A stretch of 64,000 nt of DNA, from positions 1,863,717-1,927,716 of the forward strand of contig NW_006920413.1 of the NCBI RefSeq assembly GCF_000344685.1, written 5' to 3'. The notes beneath the pieces were generated by a model. The model was not told where the DNA came from and did not search any database. It saw only the letters and a list, made by a program, of their open reading frames with translations. The number at the start of each line of letters is the position of its first letter. Positions within the stretch are counted from its first letter, which is position 1. The position numbers were made by a program, and so were the translations under genes. Shown here piece by piece: positions 12,071-24,473 of the stretch. The stretch is from Gloeophyllum trabeum ATCC 11539 (taxonomy: Eukaryota > Basidiomycota > Agaricomycetes > Gloeophyllales > Gloeophyllaceae).

Positions 12071-12325
12071 CGAGGGCTCGCAGCTCGTAGAGTCACTGTA
12101 TCTGCAGCATCGGTAGTTATGGAAAGAACTGCACATGGAGGAGCTTGGAAGAAAGCATTCGGTGTGCTTGGTCGATCAGGAATCGTGGGAAAAACATACA
12201 TATTACATACGTCGTGGCAGACTTATCTCGAGCTTGACGCACGCCTGCAGCCTTAGACGCGTTGCAGCTGCTCGCTGAGGGTAAGTATACGGCCCTCTCC
12301 CATTCGTTGCGTGTCGTCTCCAGCG

Positions 12326-15300
12326 ATGAAGGGCCTCGCAATGCTCGAGGTTCCTAATCACTCAAAACAAGTCCTGCGCACGGTCTGGGCTGCCCTTGGT
12401 CTACTTGCGGGCCTTCTCCTGTTCGTACAGACTCAGGGACCCCTCTGGCAGCGACGACGTGTGCCGGCGCATGCATCCGCAACCATTGCCAAATGCCTCG
12501 CAAATGACTTGCCGCCCGGTCCTCCAGCCGACTTTCACAAGAGAAGATATTCGGACAGGTTCGCCCCCGGTACTAAGCCCGTATTGATCAAGAACGCTCG
12601 GATATGGACAGGGGCGCACAACGGCACGGAAGTCGTCAGAGGAGGGATCCTCCTCGACAAGGGAATGATACAGGAGGTAGGCCGTATTTCCAGAGGAACC
12701 TTGGCCAAGTATAAGCATCACTTGTTGGTATACGACGCTGAAGACCGCTTCGTTACCCCGGGCATTGTGGATGTACACTCGCACATTGGCGACGCATCCT
12801 CTCCGGAACTTGAAGGTGCGAGCGGCGACGACAACTCTCCCAAGGGCCCTATCCTCCCTTGGCTCCGATCGCTTGACGGTCTGAACACACATGACGATTC
12901 GTATGCCTTGTCTATTGCTGGTGGAGTGACGACCTCGCTCGTACTTCCTGGATCTGCCAATGCTATCGGTACATACACTTTCTCTAAATGTGATGGTCGT
13001 CTGAGTCGAATCGCTTGCTTCACCTATGTAGGCGGCCAAGCGTTTGCTATAAAGCTGCGTAGGACAGCCGAAAGGTCCCCAACTTCGATGTTACTTGAGC
13101 CGCCATATGAAGTCGTGGGTGGGCACGGACCGCCCAGATGGCGATATATGAAGTGAGAAATCATGCTCGGTCCATTTGCACTGATATCGATGTCTGTGAG
13201 GTTGCCTCCAGACATGCATGCGGTACGTAGTCGTCGTAGTATCATTTTGGCTGATGCGCTGCATCCTAACACCCGGCGTAGGCGAGAACCCCAGTCAGTA
13301 GCTGTGCTATATGCGCGCATATTTTGCATTATTGAGACGATACACCCTTCCGTCTAAGGCAGAGTATATGGCCAGACCCGCATGGATACCGTCTGGGCTT
13401 TCCGCGAAGCGTCAGTCCCCCTTTGCGCTCATATGAATGCAATTCGGTATAACCCCCCCCCCCTACTTATAACACAGCTACAACAAAGCTAGACAGATTA
13501 AGCAAGCTCAGGATGCCTACTGCTCGCGAGCTCTCAACGGCCAATGGGAGGATCTCGGGGAATATCCCGAAGATTTACAATGGGAGGCCCTGGTTGCTAC
13601 ACTCCGAGGTAAAGTGAAGGTGATGTGGGACGGATTGTACCTGCAGAAACTTTACCGATCAATCTCTCCAGGTGCAAACCCATTGTTACGAGGCCGTCGA
13701 CTTGGATGATATAGTCAGGGTATGCTCCATACCCATTTTGTTATCTGAGAGAGGCTTTGCGACGGAATGTCCGATAGCTCTCGAACGAGTTTGAGTTTCC
13801 CATCTCGGCCTTCCATCATGCGAGTGAGGCATACCTCGTACCGGATGTCTTGAAGCGAGCCTACGGTGTGTCTGATACCACCACCGTCGTCATGTCGTCT
13901 CATAGTGCAACCTTGTTGGACAGGCCACACACCTGCCGTCGCCCTTTTCGCGACAAACTCAAGGTAGATGGCCGTAATCTTCGGCCCCCTGATCTCTCCT
14001 GAGGCATAGTAACTAGATACAAGCGAGAAGCATATCGCGGCTCCGAATTCGCTGCACGCATTCTCGCGGAGAATGACCTGGATGTCGTGATGAAGGTGAT
14101 TCCGGCGCGGTCTGCCCGTGAAAATGAGTCTGAGGTATTGGATACAGAGCGACCATCCCGTCTTGAACTCGAGGTACCTGCTGTACGAAGCCCAGCAAGC
14201 CTTTTACTATGGTCTCCCCGAGAACCTGGCTATTGCCGCGGTTACTAGCACATCCGCCAAGGTTCTGGGATTGGATCATAGGATTGGGTACATCAAAGGA
14301 GGTGCGTCAATGCCTTCGTTTGCTTTATGATGCACATCTCACTATCTTGCGAAGGCTGGGATGCTGGTATGATACGTGTTCACCCTCGTTTCTTCGTGTC
14401 TAACGAAACGACTTTGTATTAGATCTTGTCATCTGGGATAGGTATGCAGTGATGGGTTGCAGTCACTTTGATGATATTGTACACGTCTTGACCCTTCTAC
14501 TCATAGCCATCCTCTGGCACTCGGTGCCACGCCTACCCAAGTATTCATTGATGGCATACCTCAGATCGAGTCTCCTCACATCGTAAAGAAGCCTAAGAAC
14601 TTCCAGCACACACCCAAGGTACCCAACTTTGACAAGGAAGCCGCGGATGCTGTGCAGTACGAGGGTTTGCCCCCTCTGGCTCCTAAACCTGCATCTTCGA
14701 GAGTGGTGCTCTTTGCTAACGTCAGCAGTGTGTTCCTACCGCGTGGTGAGGAGGTGCATCATGCTCAGCTGCAAGAGTCTGGTGTTGTCGTTGTCGAAGA
14801 AGGAAAGATTACCTGTGTGGGCACGTCTGCGTCCTGCGTGCTGTTGGAACTAGCCGAGGAACCGGAGTTGATAGATCTGAAAGGTGGTTCGCTGTCCCCG
14901 TAGGTGGTCCCTTAGGGTGGCGTTAGGGTGGCTACTGAATTACGCTCTGCAGCGGACTGGTAACGTTCGGGTCGCCTTTGGGCCTGGTACACATGGAGGG
15001 GGAAACTTCGACCGCGGATGGCTGGGTCACAGACCCTCTCGAGAGCCTTGTGCCTAAGATTCTCGGAGGCGACGTCGCAGTCGTGCGCGCTGCCGATGGA
15101 TTGGAGTTTGCAAGTAGGGATGCCCTGTGAGTTATATCTACTGCTTTCAGCCGCGTGCTGATCTATGTAATTTTCCAGTCTGGCATATCGATTCGGCGTA
15201 ACTAAAGCCATCACTGCTCCCGTTACTGCTGGATTCATCTCGGGACTTGGAGTCAGCTTCTCCACGGGAGCAGCACATAGGCTAGAAGAAGGTGCCGTTA

Positions 15301-16203
15301 TTCAGGAGGTGACCGCTCTGCACGTCTCTATCCGATACTCTGGTGGCACGCCTAGTATAAGCACCCAGATAGCTGCATTGCGGCGTCTGCTCTTAGACCT
15401 ACCGAAGGGGGACGCTGGGCGTTGGTTCGAGAAAGTGGCGCAGGTAGGTCGTCCTATGGCCATTGCGTGTCTGTCACCTGACAGACTTCATGAACAGGGG
15501 AGGATAACTCTCGTAGTGGAAGCTCATAGTGCAGATGTGATTGCAACATTGATTCTCCTTAAGAGGGAGATCGAGGAAACCAATAGCGTCAATCTCAAGA
15601 TGACTATTACCGGAGCTACTGAGGCCCACTTGCTTGCTGCAGAGATCGCACGTGCCAACATTGGGATCATAGTGAACCCTTCAAGGCCTTTCCCTGCTGT
15701 ATGGGAGTCTAGACGGGTGTAAGTCTCAGACACTTCTGGGTACTTCTTTTAATGCCGCGATAGTCTTCCAGGGCCGCCCTTGACGCGGGATAGTGCAGTA
15801 TCGCTGCTACTCAAACACAATGTCACAGTTGGATTAGGGATCGAGGTAAGCATCAGAGAGTAGGGGTAGTTCTCATCTTTACTGACAATACGTCCAGGAG
15901 AAATGGAGCGCCCGCAACTTGGCTTTCGACATTGCATGGGTAAGTGGATTTATGGAGTACGCGCGGTAGGTTTAGGTCACGCATATTCGATGACTGCAGG
16001 CTGCCTTGGAGACGGGTGGCGACATCACCAAAGCACAAGCGGTTGCCCTCGGGTCCACAAATATTGAAATACTACTTGGCGGGAGGGTGGAAGTTGAACA
16101 GGCAGCTGAACTGGTTGCTAGACAAGGTGGTGATCTCTTCGACGTCGACAGCAAAGTAGTGGCTGTCATCGCCCCGCGTCAGGGGCAAGTCCATATGTTC
16201 TAA
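12326..16203 (+). CDS. CE9/imidazolonepropionase-like amidohydrolase, copy 2
   Basis: Paralog of the gene at 683-4377, on the other strand and with the same domain order. Start ATG 12326 (MKGLAMLEV) precedes a single membrane segment (WAALGLLAGLLLFV). Then come VLIKNARIWTG, the metal-binding DVHSHIG, SIAGGVTTSLVLPGSANA, HCYEAVDLDDIV, AFHHASEAYLVP, SDHPVLNSRYLLYEAQQ, DHRIGYIKGG and the closing VIWDSHPLALGATP. The second half has SLSP|GLVTFGSPLG, FSTGAAHRLEEGA, GATEAHLL, FPAVWESRR and GPPLTRDSAV. About twenty short introns were followed by eye and every join kept the frame, so the gene appears intact. The last exon ends at 16203 (GQVHMF). Residues differ at many positions from copy 1, so the duplication is old. 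Substrate unknown; membrane anchoring inferred from one hydrophobic segment. Confidence 0.85.
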
Positions 16204-16330
16204 AAATACAGCTAGCACTTCATGTCCACTCGACGACAGCGTATCGTAGAAACAAATATAATCCGGTCGCTTTCTTGTGACTATGGATTGGGGGAAATGC
16301 GAGCGAGACTGGTCACTAGTCAGTCGTGCA

Positions 16331-19300
16331 CTAAAACATTCTGCCTTTGCAGTTCCGGGCACCACATTTGCACGGGACATAGATCGCATCGTCATGGTCC
16401 GGCATCGAAGGGCCCGTTGCCTCTTCCTGCACTCATTATGCGTAAACCGTTCAGAGCGCATGGATTAAAACACGTACCTCATCTTCATCAGGAGGCCCAG
16501 TGTAGGAAAAACACAATTCTTCGTATGCTTCAACGTCTCTTCGGGTAAAAACTGTCAGCAGAGGCTTTTCAATATTTCCCTCGTTGATGTAGCAAGGGAC
16601 CAGAGAGCAGTTTGGATCGCAGCTATGGTTCTAAGAAGTGCTGTGATCACCGATTTGCAGCAAACCGCGATAAACGGAGGCATACCAAAAATCGCGTGAA
16701 CTATGGATTTGTCGTCAGTATGGCACAACTTCGGCAAGGTATCAGAGCACGTACATTCCCAGCATGGTAGGCGTCTACCGTATACGTGACTTCCCAGTCT
16801 TCGACTTCCTTCCGTATGTACCAGAAATCGATATCAAAAAGGTATGTTCTGCCGAATTTGTTGTATTTGCTGTACTTGCAGTCATTTCAGGCACTCCGGG
16901 CGTATGCAAGGAGGATAACGTACAGGCCTCTCTGTTCACCCTCTGCATCAGTAAGCAATTCCCCAGCATAAATGCCGATATAGGTGCCGCAGGGAATTCG
17001 CTTATCGCCGGCAAATACTCCTGCAAAGATGGCTTAGTGGAATACAAAACTCCAAGAATATTAGCTATAGTCATACCCCATCCCTTGGACTTTGTCTTCA
17101 CAATATTGATCGCACAGGCTCGTCCATGTTGAACAACCTGCAGATCACTGCAGTAATGGCTTTCACTGAGGATTGGTTCTACTTACCCGATTTCTACACT
17201 CGTCCGAGCAACCACAGAGATCATTGCATTCAAAGATGGGGTAATCCATCATTGACCGTTTCAGCCGACCTTTCTCATCATACAGGAAACCCTTTACGCC
17301 CTCGGTGTATTTCTCCTGTCGGCGCAAACAGGAGCATGTCTTGGATTTCGGGTCGCACGGTCCTTTGCAGCCACATCCTCGCAACCTTGAATGATCCGGT
17401 CCGGGAACACCTTTGCCATGCCACATGTAATTGGAATAGTGAAATTCCCATGGAGGCGTAACTTCGTCATCACCGTCTATAGGGTTGTATATGCGGATCA
17501 CAGGAGCATCCGGCTCGTCTTCAGCAGTGCTCTCGCTCATTGTGGCTTCGAATATGACCCTGGCGAAGTCAGATTTAAGATAGCTTGACGGGAGTGAGTT
17601 CATATGGTCTTGAAGTAAATGAGGAAGGTCTTCAGCCCTATGACAAGTTGGGACAATCTCCTTCTCGAGGGCTGCTGTATCCAATGAGATATCTCTGATC
17701 CCTGACGTAATCTCTTCCGATGCTTGACTACGGCCCCTTGCACGGATTCGACCCGGTCTAGAGGTCAGCTCATCCAAGTTGGCATCTATTATATCCATTG
17801 GGAGGCTTGATTGTGAGCCTTCCGTTTCTGGGGACGAGTGAGAAGCCGAAGATGGACGAGACGAGCGCACAGAACGTGAGCCTCGAGATCTCAGCCGTGC
17901 ACGCGGCCGATTAGTCGTTTCGCCGTCCAACTCCTGCAACGCATTCAGTGCTCGTTAGTGGCTCAGCATGCCCTCGGTGATAAACGGAAGCTTGCCTGGT
18001 AAGAATCGGGATATCCGAGGTCCATCGCGTCTCCTTGGGAAGAGACGGGCGAATAGAAGCGTTGTGCACGACGAGAAAGCGGCATCTCCTCGTCCGAAGA
18101 CGCTGTATCCGACTGGGGAGGGACTTAGACTTCTGGACTACGAGCGCGAGAGATGGGCAAGCTCACTGCATGACCGTCCACTGCATCTCCCTCAAAAAAA
18201 CCTAGAGCCTTCTCTCGCAGGAATGAGGATAATCTGCTTTGCTGTGACAAGTGTGGAAGACTCACAGGGTGCTCTGAGCCAGCTTTATCGGCGAAGGGTT
18301 TCTCAGAACTTGCGCTAATCGCTTCAGGTACGCTGGGAAACAGATGCTGCGATGAAGACGGCTGTGGCATGGAGAGTCTCGCAGGTACATGCGAGCTCTC
18401 ATTCATCACAGGATCTACCGTAGAGGGAACACGAAGCCTAGCTCCGCGCCTAGAAGGACCTAATAACTCATTACGCATCTCCGACATTTCTTCAGGGGTA
18501 ATTGGACGTTGCACAAGCATAAGAGGACTCCCTTCAGAAGAAGTAACGGCCGTAGTGAACGGAAGCGCGTGCTCTGCATCGTAGGTATCCTCGCTTTCCC
18601 CTGCGTGCACGCAAGGTCACATTAGCATAAATAGAGAATACTCATGAGAGGGACAGACCAGTCAAGTCACTCTCATAGTTAGGGAGCACTGCTCTCAATC
18701 GTAATGCTTCAGCCAAAATTGCTTCCGAGTCACTTATGTTTTCGTCCTCGGAGTCGATCGTTAGATCAATAACCTGCTGCTCCTCTTGGTTGTGGGGGAA
18801 GAGCGTCGCCGAAGTAGGATATATTTCGTCACCGGAATAGGGTCGCGGTAGTGGACCCGCTGCAACAAACGTAACTCCCAGTTCAGGTCGCACAAATGGC
18901 AAGGGGTCCTCGCTGGAAGGAGATACGGGATCTTTATCCTTATACAGCGAGTAATGGTCAGAGATGTAAATGTCGGCTATGCCGCGGCGCACTCACCTGT
19001 GATGGACCAGAGTCCTTGTCTCCCGACATTTCAGCTGTGGCTTGAGGAGTAGGACAATCGTCATTGCTCGGCTGAATACCGTGCTCCACTTCACCGCGCG
19101 ACACATATTGGCCAGGCTCCAGTAGGTCTTCCACTCTGCCTTCACTTGAATCAGACAACTCATACCCTTGACTAGGCGATGTGGGCTCAAGGATATCCGC
19201 CGGCGGAGGGCTACGAGGTGGAGGGGTCTCGTTCCCCAGTTGGTTAGAGCTTGCGGAGGGCTGTTGAGAGAGAAACGGTTCTGCTTGAGAGAGCGAGCCA

Positions 19301-21103
19301 CGGCTGGTTTGTTGACTAGACCTTCGACGATAAAAGCGTGCCCATAGACCTGTCTCGCGGGAATATTTGGAGCCCTTATAGACGGCTTTATTGGATGGTT
19401 TGGCGGATGCAGAAGGCGAGCGCTCTGCTAAAGATGGACTTTGTGAAGGAGAGTCGCTAGTAAGGTTGCTTGCTGTTGTGCGAAGAGACTCGATGGGACA
19501 CGTGTTCAGCTCCTCCGGAAGTGCAGTAGAGGAGTCCGGGGAGTTGTCATCAAGATCACCGGCATCATGTCCTGTGGACAATACGGCTTGGCCCGAATTT
19601 GGCTCCCGAGAGAAGTGCTGTAAGCCCTGAATGTCAACAGGTGAGTTTTCCGTTTGATGTTGAACCGCACTATCTTCAGGACCGGCGAGCCTGTCATTTG
19701 ACGCCTCTGGAGGGTCCGCATCAGTCCCGACAGTTTGTGCTAAGTCTAATGGGTCTTCATCTCCGAGATCCGGACCCGGCGACTCGTTCATGCGAAGAGC
19801 GTCGTCGTTATCGAAGACGGGGTCCGGCATCTGAAGGAATACAGTTATCCAAAGTGCACCACGGTTAGATGGGCCGGCTTACGGGTTCATGGGCTTCCTG
19901 AGCAATGTTATCCTCACCAATTGTAGCATCTTCTATCTCTGCATTTCGCTCGGGATTATTTATGGCAGGGAAGGCAGGCGGCGACATTGCAGCGGGGCTA
20001 GATGTAATAGGCTGCTGGAGAGCCAAGTGATCCTCTCGACCTTCCTCATCATCACTACAAAGGTCAATAACATCGGTGTCTTGACGAATTGCAGGTGTAG
20101 AGGAAGGTGGTTTGACTCGCACAACCGAGGGCGTGTCTTGCTCGTTCTCGCTGTCGGACTGGAGCTCAATGGGATCAGTCTTGCGACCCGTTTGCGAGAA
20201 CGATAGGCGAGGATGTGAGGGTGCCAGATCGATGAAGTCAGCTCCATTAGTGCTGGACGAGGTGCTTTTCCTATGTTTAGGCCCTGTGTATGCGGAAATG
20301 GAATGGAATGAGATGAATGTGAGTCTCCTAGTCGAGACACTGACATCGAAAAGCGGGAGGTGCTGTTTGAGGCGAACTCTGGGGCTTGGATTTGTCTGTA
20401 CGACGACGTCAGGAATTCTCACTCTCCCCGGGACTAAAGTCAAACCTTTTCCCTTATCTCTCGGGGTGAAAAACGCCGAAAAAAGCTGAGGATCTCTGGG
20501 GAGACGAGACTCTGGCTTATATTGTGACGCGGGTGATGCTCTTGCACGGTTGTCCCTCGTCGGTGACGACGTAAGTCCATTGGACGGTCGTCGCTGGCTG
20601 CCCCGTGCTCGAGATAGTAACGTCGAAAGCTCAGGAATGTCAGGAGAATCAGCATTCTCTCTCGATGCCACTGCTTCATGTCGCTCAGAAGAAGGGTTCT
20701 TGGAAGAGCTGTGCAGAGCAGTCGAGAGCGGACTTGCCGCAACGGACTTAGCAGGTTGCTTACGCTTGCGCGGAACTGGTCGACCGCTCAACGTGTAAGC
20801 TGGAAGGTCACCACTTGTCTCCGTGTCAAGCACTCTCTGCCTTTTCCTCTCCTTTGGAGACGCTCCCACTGGGGCTCTGCGTTTCTGCGTTGCGGTGTTT
20901 GAGTGTCCTAACTCATCATCCTCTGGCTCCAGCTCGTCATTCGACGACTGGGACACGGGAGACGAAGCACCGCTCTCTAAAGAAATAGTGTGAATCCAAT
21001 GTCCGGACAAAGATCGAAACCTGCATGTGCCTGAGCATCACGGACCTTCTCCAGGTTGGAGGGTAGCCCATCCTGGACCGGGCGATGACTCCGGGAACGG
21101 CAT
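16331..21103 (-). CDS. SUV39/Clr4-type histone H3K9 methyltransferase with long N-terminal extension
   Basis: A gene of about 1,300 codons from ATG 21103 (MPFPESSPGPG). The N-terminal ~1,000 residues are disordered, Ser/Pro-rich, and contain acidic VIDL-type motifs; no chromodomain was found. The C-terminal part has a complete Pre-SET with nine cysteines (GCGCKGPCDPKSKTCSC ... FECNDLCGCSDEC). The SET domain follows: AINIVKTKSKGWG|VFAGDK, GTYIGIYAGELL, RTYLFDID, YTVDAYHAGN|FTRFL|NHSCDPNC and EELCFSYTG. A Post-SET exon ends CKCGARNCKGRMF with TAG at 16331-16333. The SAM-binding NHSC and the zinc-binding cysteines are intact, so activity is expected: methylation of H3 Lys9 in heterochromatin. 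One exon boundary within the SET domain (near RGLY/YSKYNKFG) and one N-terminal intron are uncertain. An intron at 17934-17995 has a GC donor. The ATG at 19830 is inside this gene after a canonical intron, so I did not split it. Confidence 0.85.
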
Positions 21104-21607
21104 GTAAGATGCGATCTCCTACAATCCGCAGGTGCTGTTCCAGCCCGCAAACACACACGCAAGGGTTGAACGTTGAGCGCTTGAGCGGCTCAGTCACAAG
21201 TGGCGGCAGTATTGGCCGGGGTTAGGTGCGAGCTCAGCTTCTTCAGCCACAGACGCGTAGCTGTCACGCGAGCAGATTCCACGGCCACTTGTCACGTCCT
21301 GTTATCGAGACCGTGATACACGATACATTCATTCATTCGATAACCAGAAACCCTAAAGGATACATAATGGTCTTTACAGCAAAAATCTATAGTCGTAAAA
21401 GGCATTCTGATAATTAGCCCGAACCCTAAAATACATATTCTACGGTAAAACGAATGTGGTCACACAGAAAGATGCAGTAGAACTAGTGCAGATGTAGAAA
21501 AGCCAGGCAAATGCATTGTGACGATCGAGTGAGATGCAGATAACATTAGATGCAATGAAGATCCTTCGATGCGACTGAACGATGCGAGTCTAGAATGAAT
21601 GAGTCCT
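21104..21607. other. Intergenic: promoter of the methyltransferase and 3' end of the TRP-like gene
   Basis: 504 bases between two same-strand genes. It holds no open frame that resembles a protein family. The stretch 21310-21450 is AT-rich and lies just past the stop of the TRP-like gene, consistent with its untranslated region. Confidence 0.35.
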
Positions 21608-24045
21608 TCAAAAATGCTCTTGGTGAGGCGGTAAGGGCTCGAGATGAGAAAGGGGAGTCCGTGATGGTGTAGAGTACTGCGATCCTTCTGGTGAATAATG
21701 GGAATATTGGGAGGGGATGGTCGATTGCCGCAACGAACGTCTCGATTGAGACGAGTCATTCAACGTCGAATCAGAGTTCTCGCGCTGGAACTCGGGATAG
21801 GGGCCCTGCGCTGCACGATCTTCAAGCTTATCCTCCGGCGACGGAAGCTGACGCCAACTACCACGTCGGCTCTTCTCGATAGTCTCACCCTTCTCCAAGA
21901 TAGAGGACTGCGCAGAGTTCTTGTGACGACGCCACAGGTTCGACAGGCCAAGGTTCACCACAATATTGATGAACATAACGACAACAGCCACAGCCCAGAT
22001 CACGGCAATCACAGCGCCAATAACGGTTCGCGGGATGGGCTTGACGTTCAGGCGCTCGATGAAGGACACCATGAGCCCCGTACAAATAAGCCGTACAATA
22101 GCCAGGTAACCCGCTAGGAAATCGCCGCCCCGACGTCTGAACGGTTTAAGGGTCACAACGGCGACAAAGACAGCAAACTCGATGATAATGAGCGCGATAA
22201 CCTGCGTTGTGCCGCTCGCCTTCGCGAATGATACGAACAGCGCCTTGAGGAAGGCCCCGACAATCAGAGGAGCGAAGAAGTAATAGCGAGGATTGCGGTA
22301 TTGCGCATACAATGGCCCGTTTGCTTGCAGGTGATCGGTATGCGTGTAAAGCGCGAAGGGCGATGAGTCGCGAGCAAGGCGTAGGGTGACGAAGGAGGGC
22401 CACAGCACATATGCAACGATGACGAGGAACATGATCACGGAAAGCAGGACAGCAAGCCACGAGTCTTTCAAGGTCCACTGGTAGAAGGTGAAGATCACGA
22501 CTGGAGAGAAAGCGAGGAAGGCCTGGTTGACTCGTTAGTGAGGTGCGGTGGGACGCTCGACGAACGCAACTCACCAGTCGTAGACCCCACGCTCTCGCAA
22601 AAGCAGAGTAGCGATCCTCGAATTCCAATACACTCTCTCGTTGGCCCCACCGAGAACGCGTCAGTAACAGCGCCAAGCCGTATCCAACGGCGAGAGCAGC
22701 CGAAGCGATCGCGATCATAATGAGGACCACGAGGAAAATGGTCATGAAAGCATTGCCTGTTGAAATGCCAACAGAGTTGACGTAGATAGGGATGCCCGCT
22801 TGCAGAACATTATCGGAATCAGTGGTGACTGTGGCGACGTCTCGCGTCGCCAGAACGGAAGTGTTGCGAGGGGAGGCAGCAGAAGGGAAGATGAACCCTT
22901 TAACGAAGTCCATCGACGGCAATGCGCCAGCCTTTGCAATGAGACTTTCCGGAACCACGTAATCTTGATTATACGGACTGAGCCGACGGTTCACGAGACT
23001 CACAGCATTCCCGCTACTGGAGTCCGCAAGGTGACCACCGGTCTTGTGTCGCATATTGTTGATAGAGTTCTGCATAGATGAAGTGAAGGACATTGGGAAG
23101 AGCCCCATCGCCCATGAGAAGTTGAGTGTGAAGGCGCGGTAGAGGGATGAATAATTGAGGTCCAGGAACGCAGAAGTAGCTATCGCCTGGTAGAGATAAA
23201 TTAAGTCTAGGAATCGGAAGGGTGCGAGGGATTCGGGGATGATGGAATGCCAGATTGCAGACAGGAAGGCAAGAATGGCCACGGCGCCAGTTGCCCATTC
23301 GACGCCCGGTTGATGTGTTGACCATCCATTGGACAGAGTGGACTGGACGCACGCCTTGAGATCGCCGGTACTGACTTCGTTCAGCTTCAGCTGCGCGAAA
23401 GCCTCCAGGTCGGGAACCTGGTATGCGATTCCCGGAACTCTGGACGACACGTCCAGAGAGGAAGGTAACTGAATGGTCTCCGAGCCGTTCAGTTGGTACT
23501 GAGGGAGAGGGCAGAGGGCACCGCTTAGGACATCACATAAGTTAATCGTGAAGTTCCATGTCAAGCCGTAGACATTCAAGTAGAGGTTCGCTGTCACGTT
23601 CGCGTCCTTTTCCTGAGAAGCGTCTTTGTCAGACTGGGGCAGGGTGAAACGCGCTGCACAAAAACTTACAACGCTAGCGGCCGACACGTTGAAGAAAACG
23701 GAGGAGTTGTCGGCAAAGTATTTGACATCAAACTGTGAGATGAGAATGGCTTCGGGTGGGGAGCAGTACGACACGGAAGAGGTAACTGAAGGAAGGCATT
23801 AGCAGGCGCGCTTCACCGGTAGGAATTGGTACGCACATAGAGACTTTTCGCGACACTCGACGAAAGGCGAAAGGATCAAAAGAGCCGTCGCGAAGTGTCG
23901 CAGCCTGGCGACTGATAAACGCATGGGAGGCGGAAAGTTTGGAAGGATGGATATCGGGATGTGGAAGGTTTAGGCCAGCTATTGGTGGTAGATAAAAGAA
24001 AAGAGTGAATAGCGCACAGGTTAGCCTCATGGAAACAGTGAGCAT
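21608..24045 (-). CDS. TRP-like channel / flavin carrier (FLC) family membrane protein
   Basis: A fungal ML-like plus TRP-domain protein, the family that includes yeast Flc1-3 and fission yeast Pkd2/Trp663, with roles in ER or plasma-membrane flavin or calcium transport and cell-wall upkeep. The N-terminus has a signal-peptide-like segment (MRLTCALFTLFFYL). The ML-like domain starts SYCSPPEAILISQFDV, with several N-glycosylation sites and paired cysteines. Then come about nine hydrophobic segments from WATGAVAILAFLSAI through VVIFTFYQWTL to AVIWAVAVVVMFINIVVNLG. A cytosolic Ser/Tyr-rich tail ends at 21608. Exons join near 22550/22500 (WGLR|AFLAFSPV). The join of the first exon (about 23830) to the ML-like domain does not keep frame in my reading, so the exact N-terminus and start (24045 or 24030) are uncertain. 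Confidence 0.82.
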
Positions 24046-24473
24046 TGTGCGCTGTTAAATGGACTCACGAGGTAGGGTAGTCTATTGTTCTCGCGTGTAA
24101 CGTAATTAGAACAAGGACGACCACAACGACGACGACGACGACAAGAGCAGCGCGGACGAGGGTAGAGCAGGGGTGCCCGTTGTCATGCGCGTCGCTGAGG
24201 TTATATAGGGAGCGGCAGCGAGGTCGACGTAGGTGTGGTGAGCGAGAGCCAAGAAATGGAGCTGACTGTCAAACATAGCGGGCCTTGCGTCTTATGCATG
24301 CTTTGTGCCCAGCGTGGGAACCCTCCAGCCGACCCGCCGACGCGCTCGGGAATCTCACCCCGCCGCGCCTTCCGAGGTTCCATCCTCGTCCGCAGCATCA
24401 TTCGTGACAAACGTTTTATTACAGACCAAGTAGCTAAGTACAGCGAAGCCACAATGGTCGTCTACAAACGTTT
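24046..24473. other. Intergenic: promoter of the TRP-like gene
   Basis: 428 bases with no recognisable gene. It contains a short ACG repeat (five units, 24126-24140) and is CpG-rich, as expected for a promoter region between two same-strand genes. Confidence 0.35.

Noticed and set aside
18958..21103. A separate gene upstream of the SET methyltransferase, starting or ending at 19830
   Set aside because: The ATG at 19830 follows a canonical intron that keeps the frame, and further in-frame joins connect the stretch to the Pre-SET exon, so one gene is simpler. RNA reads could overturn this.
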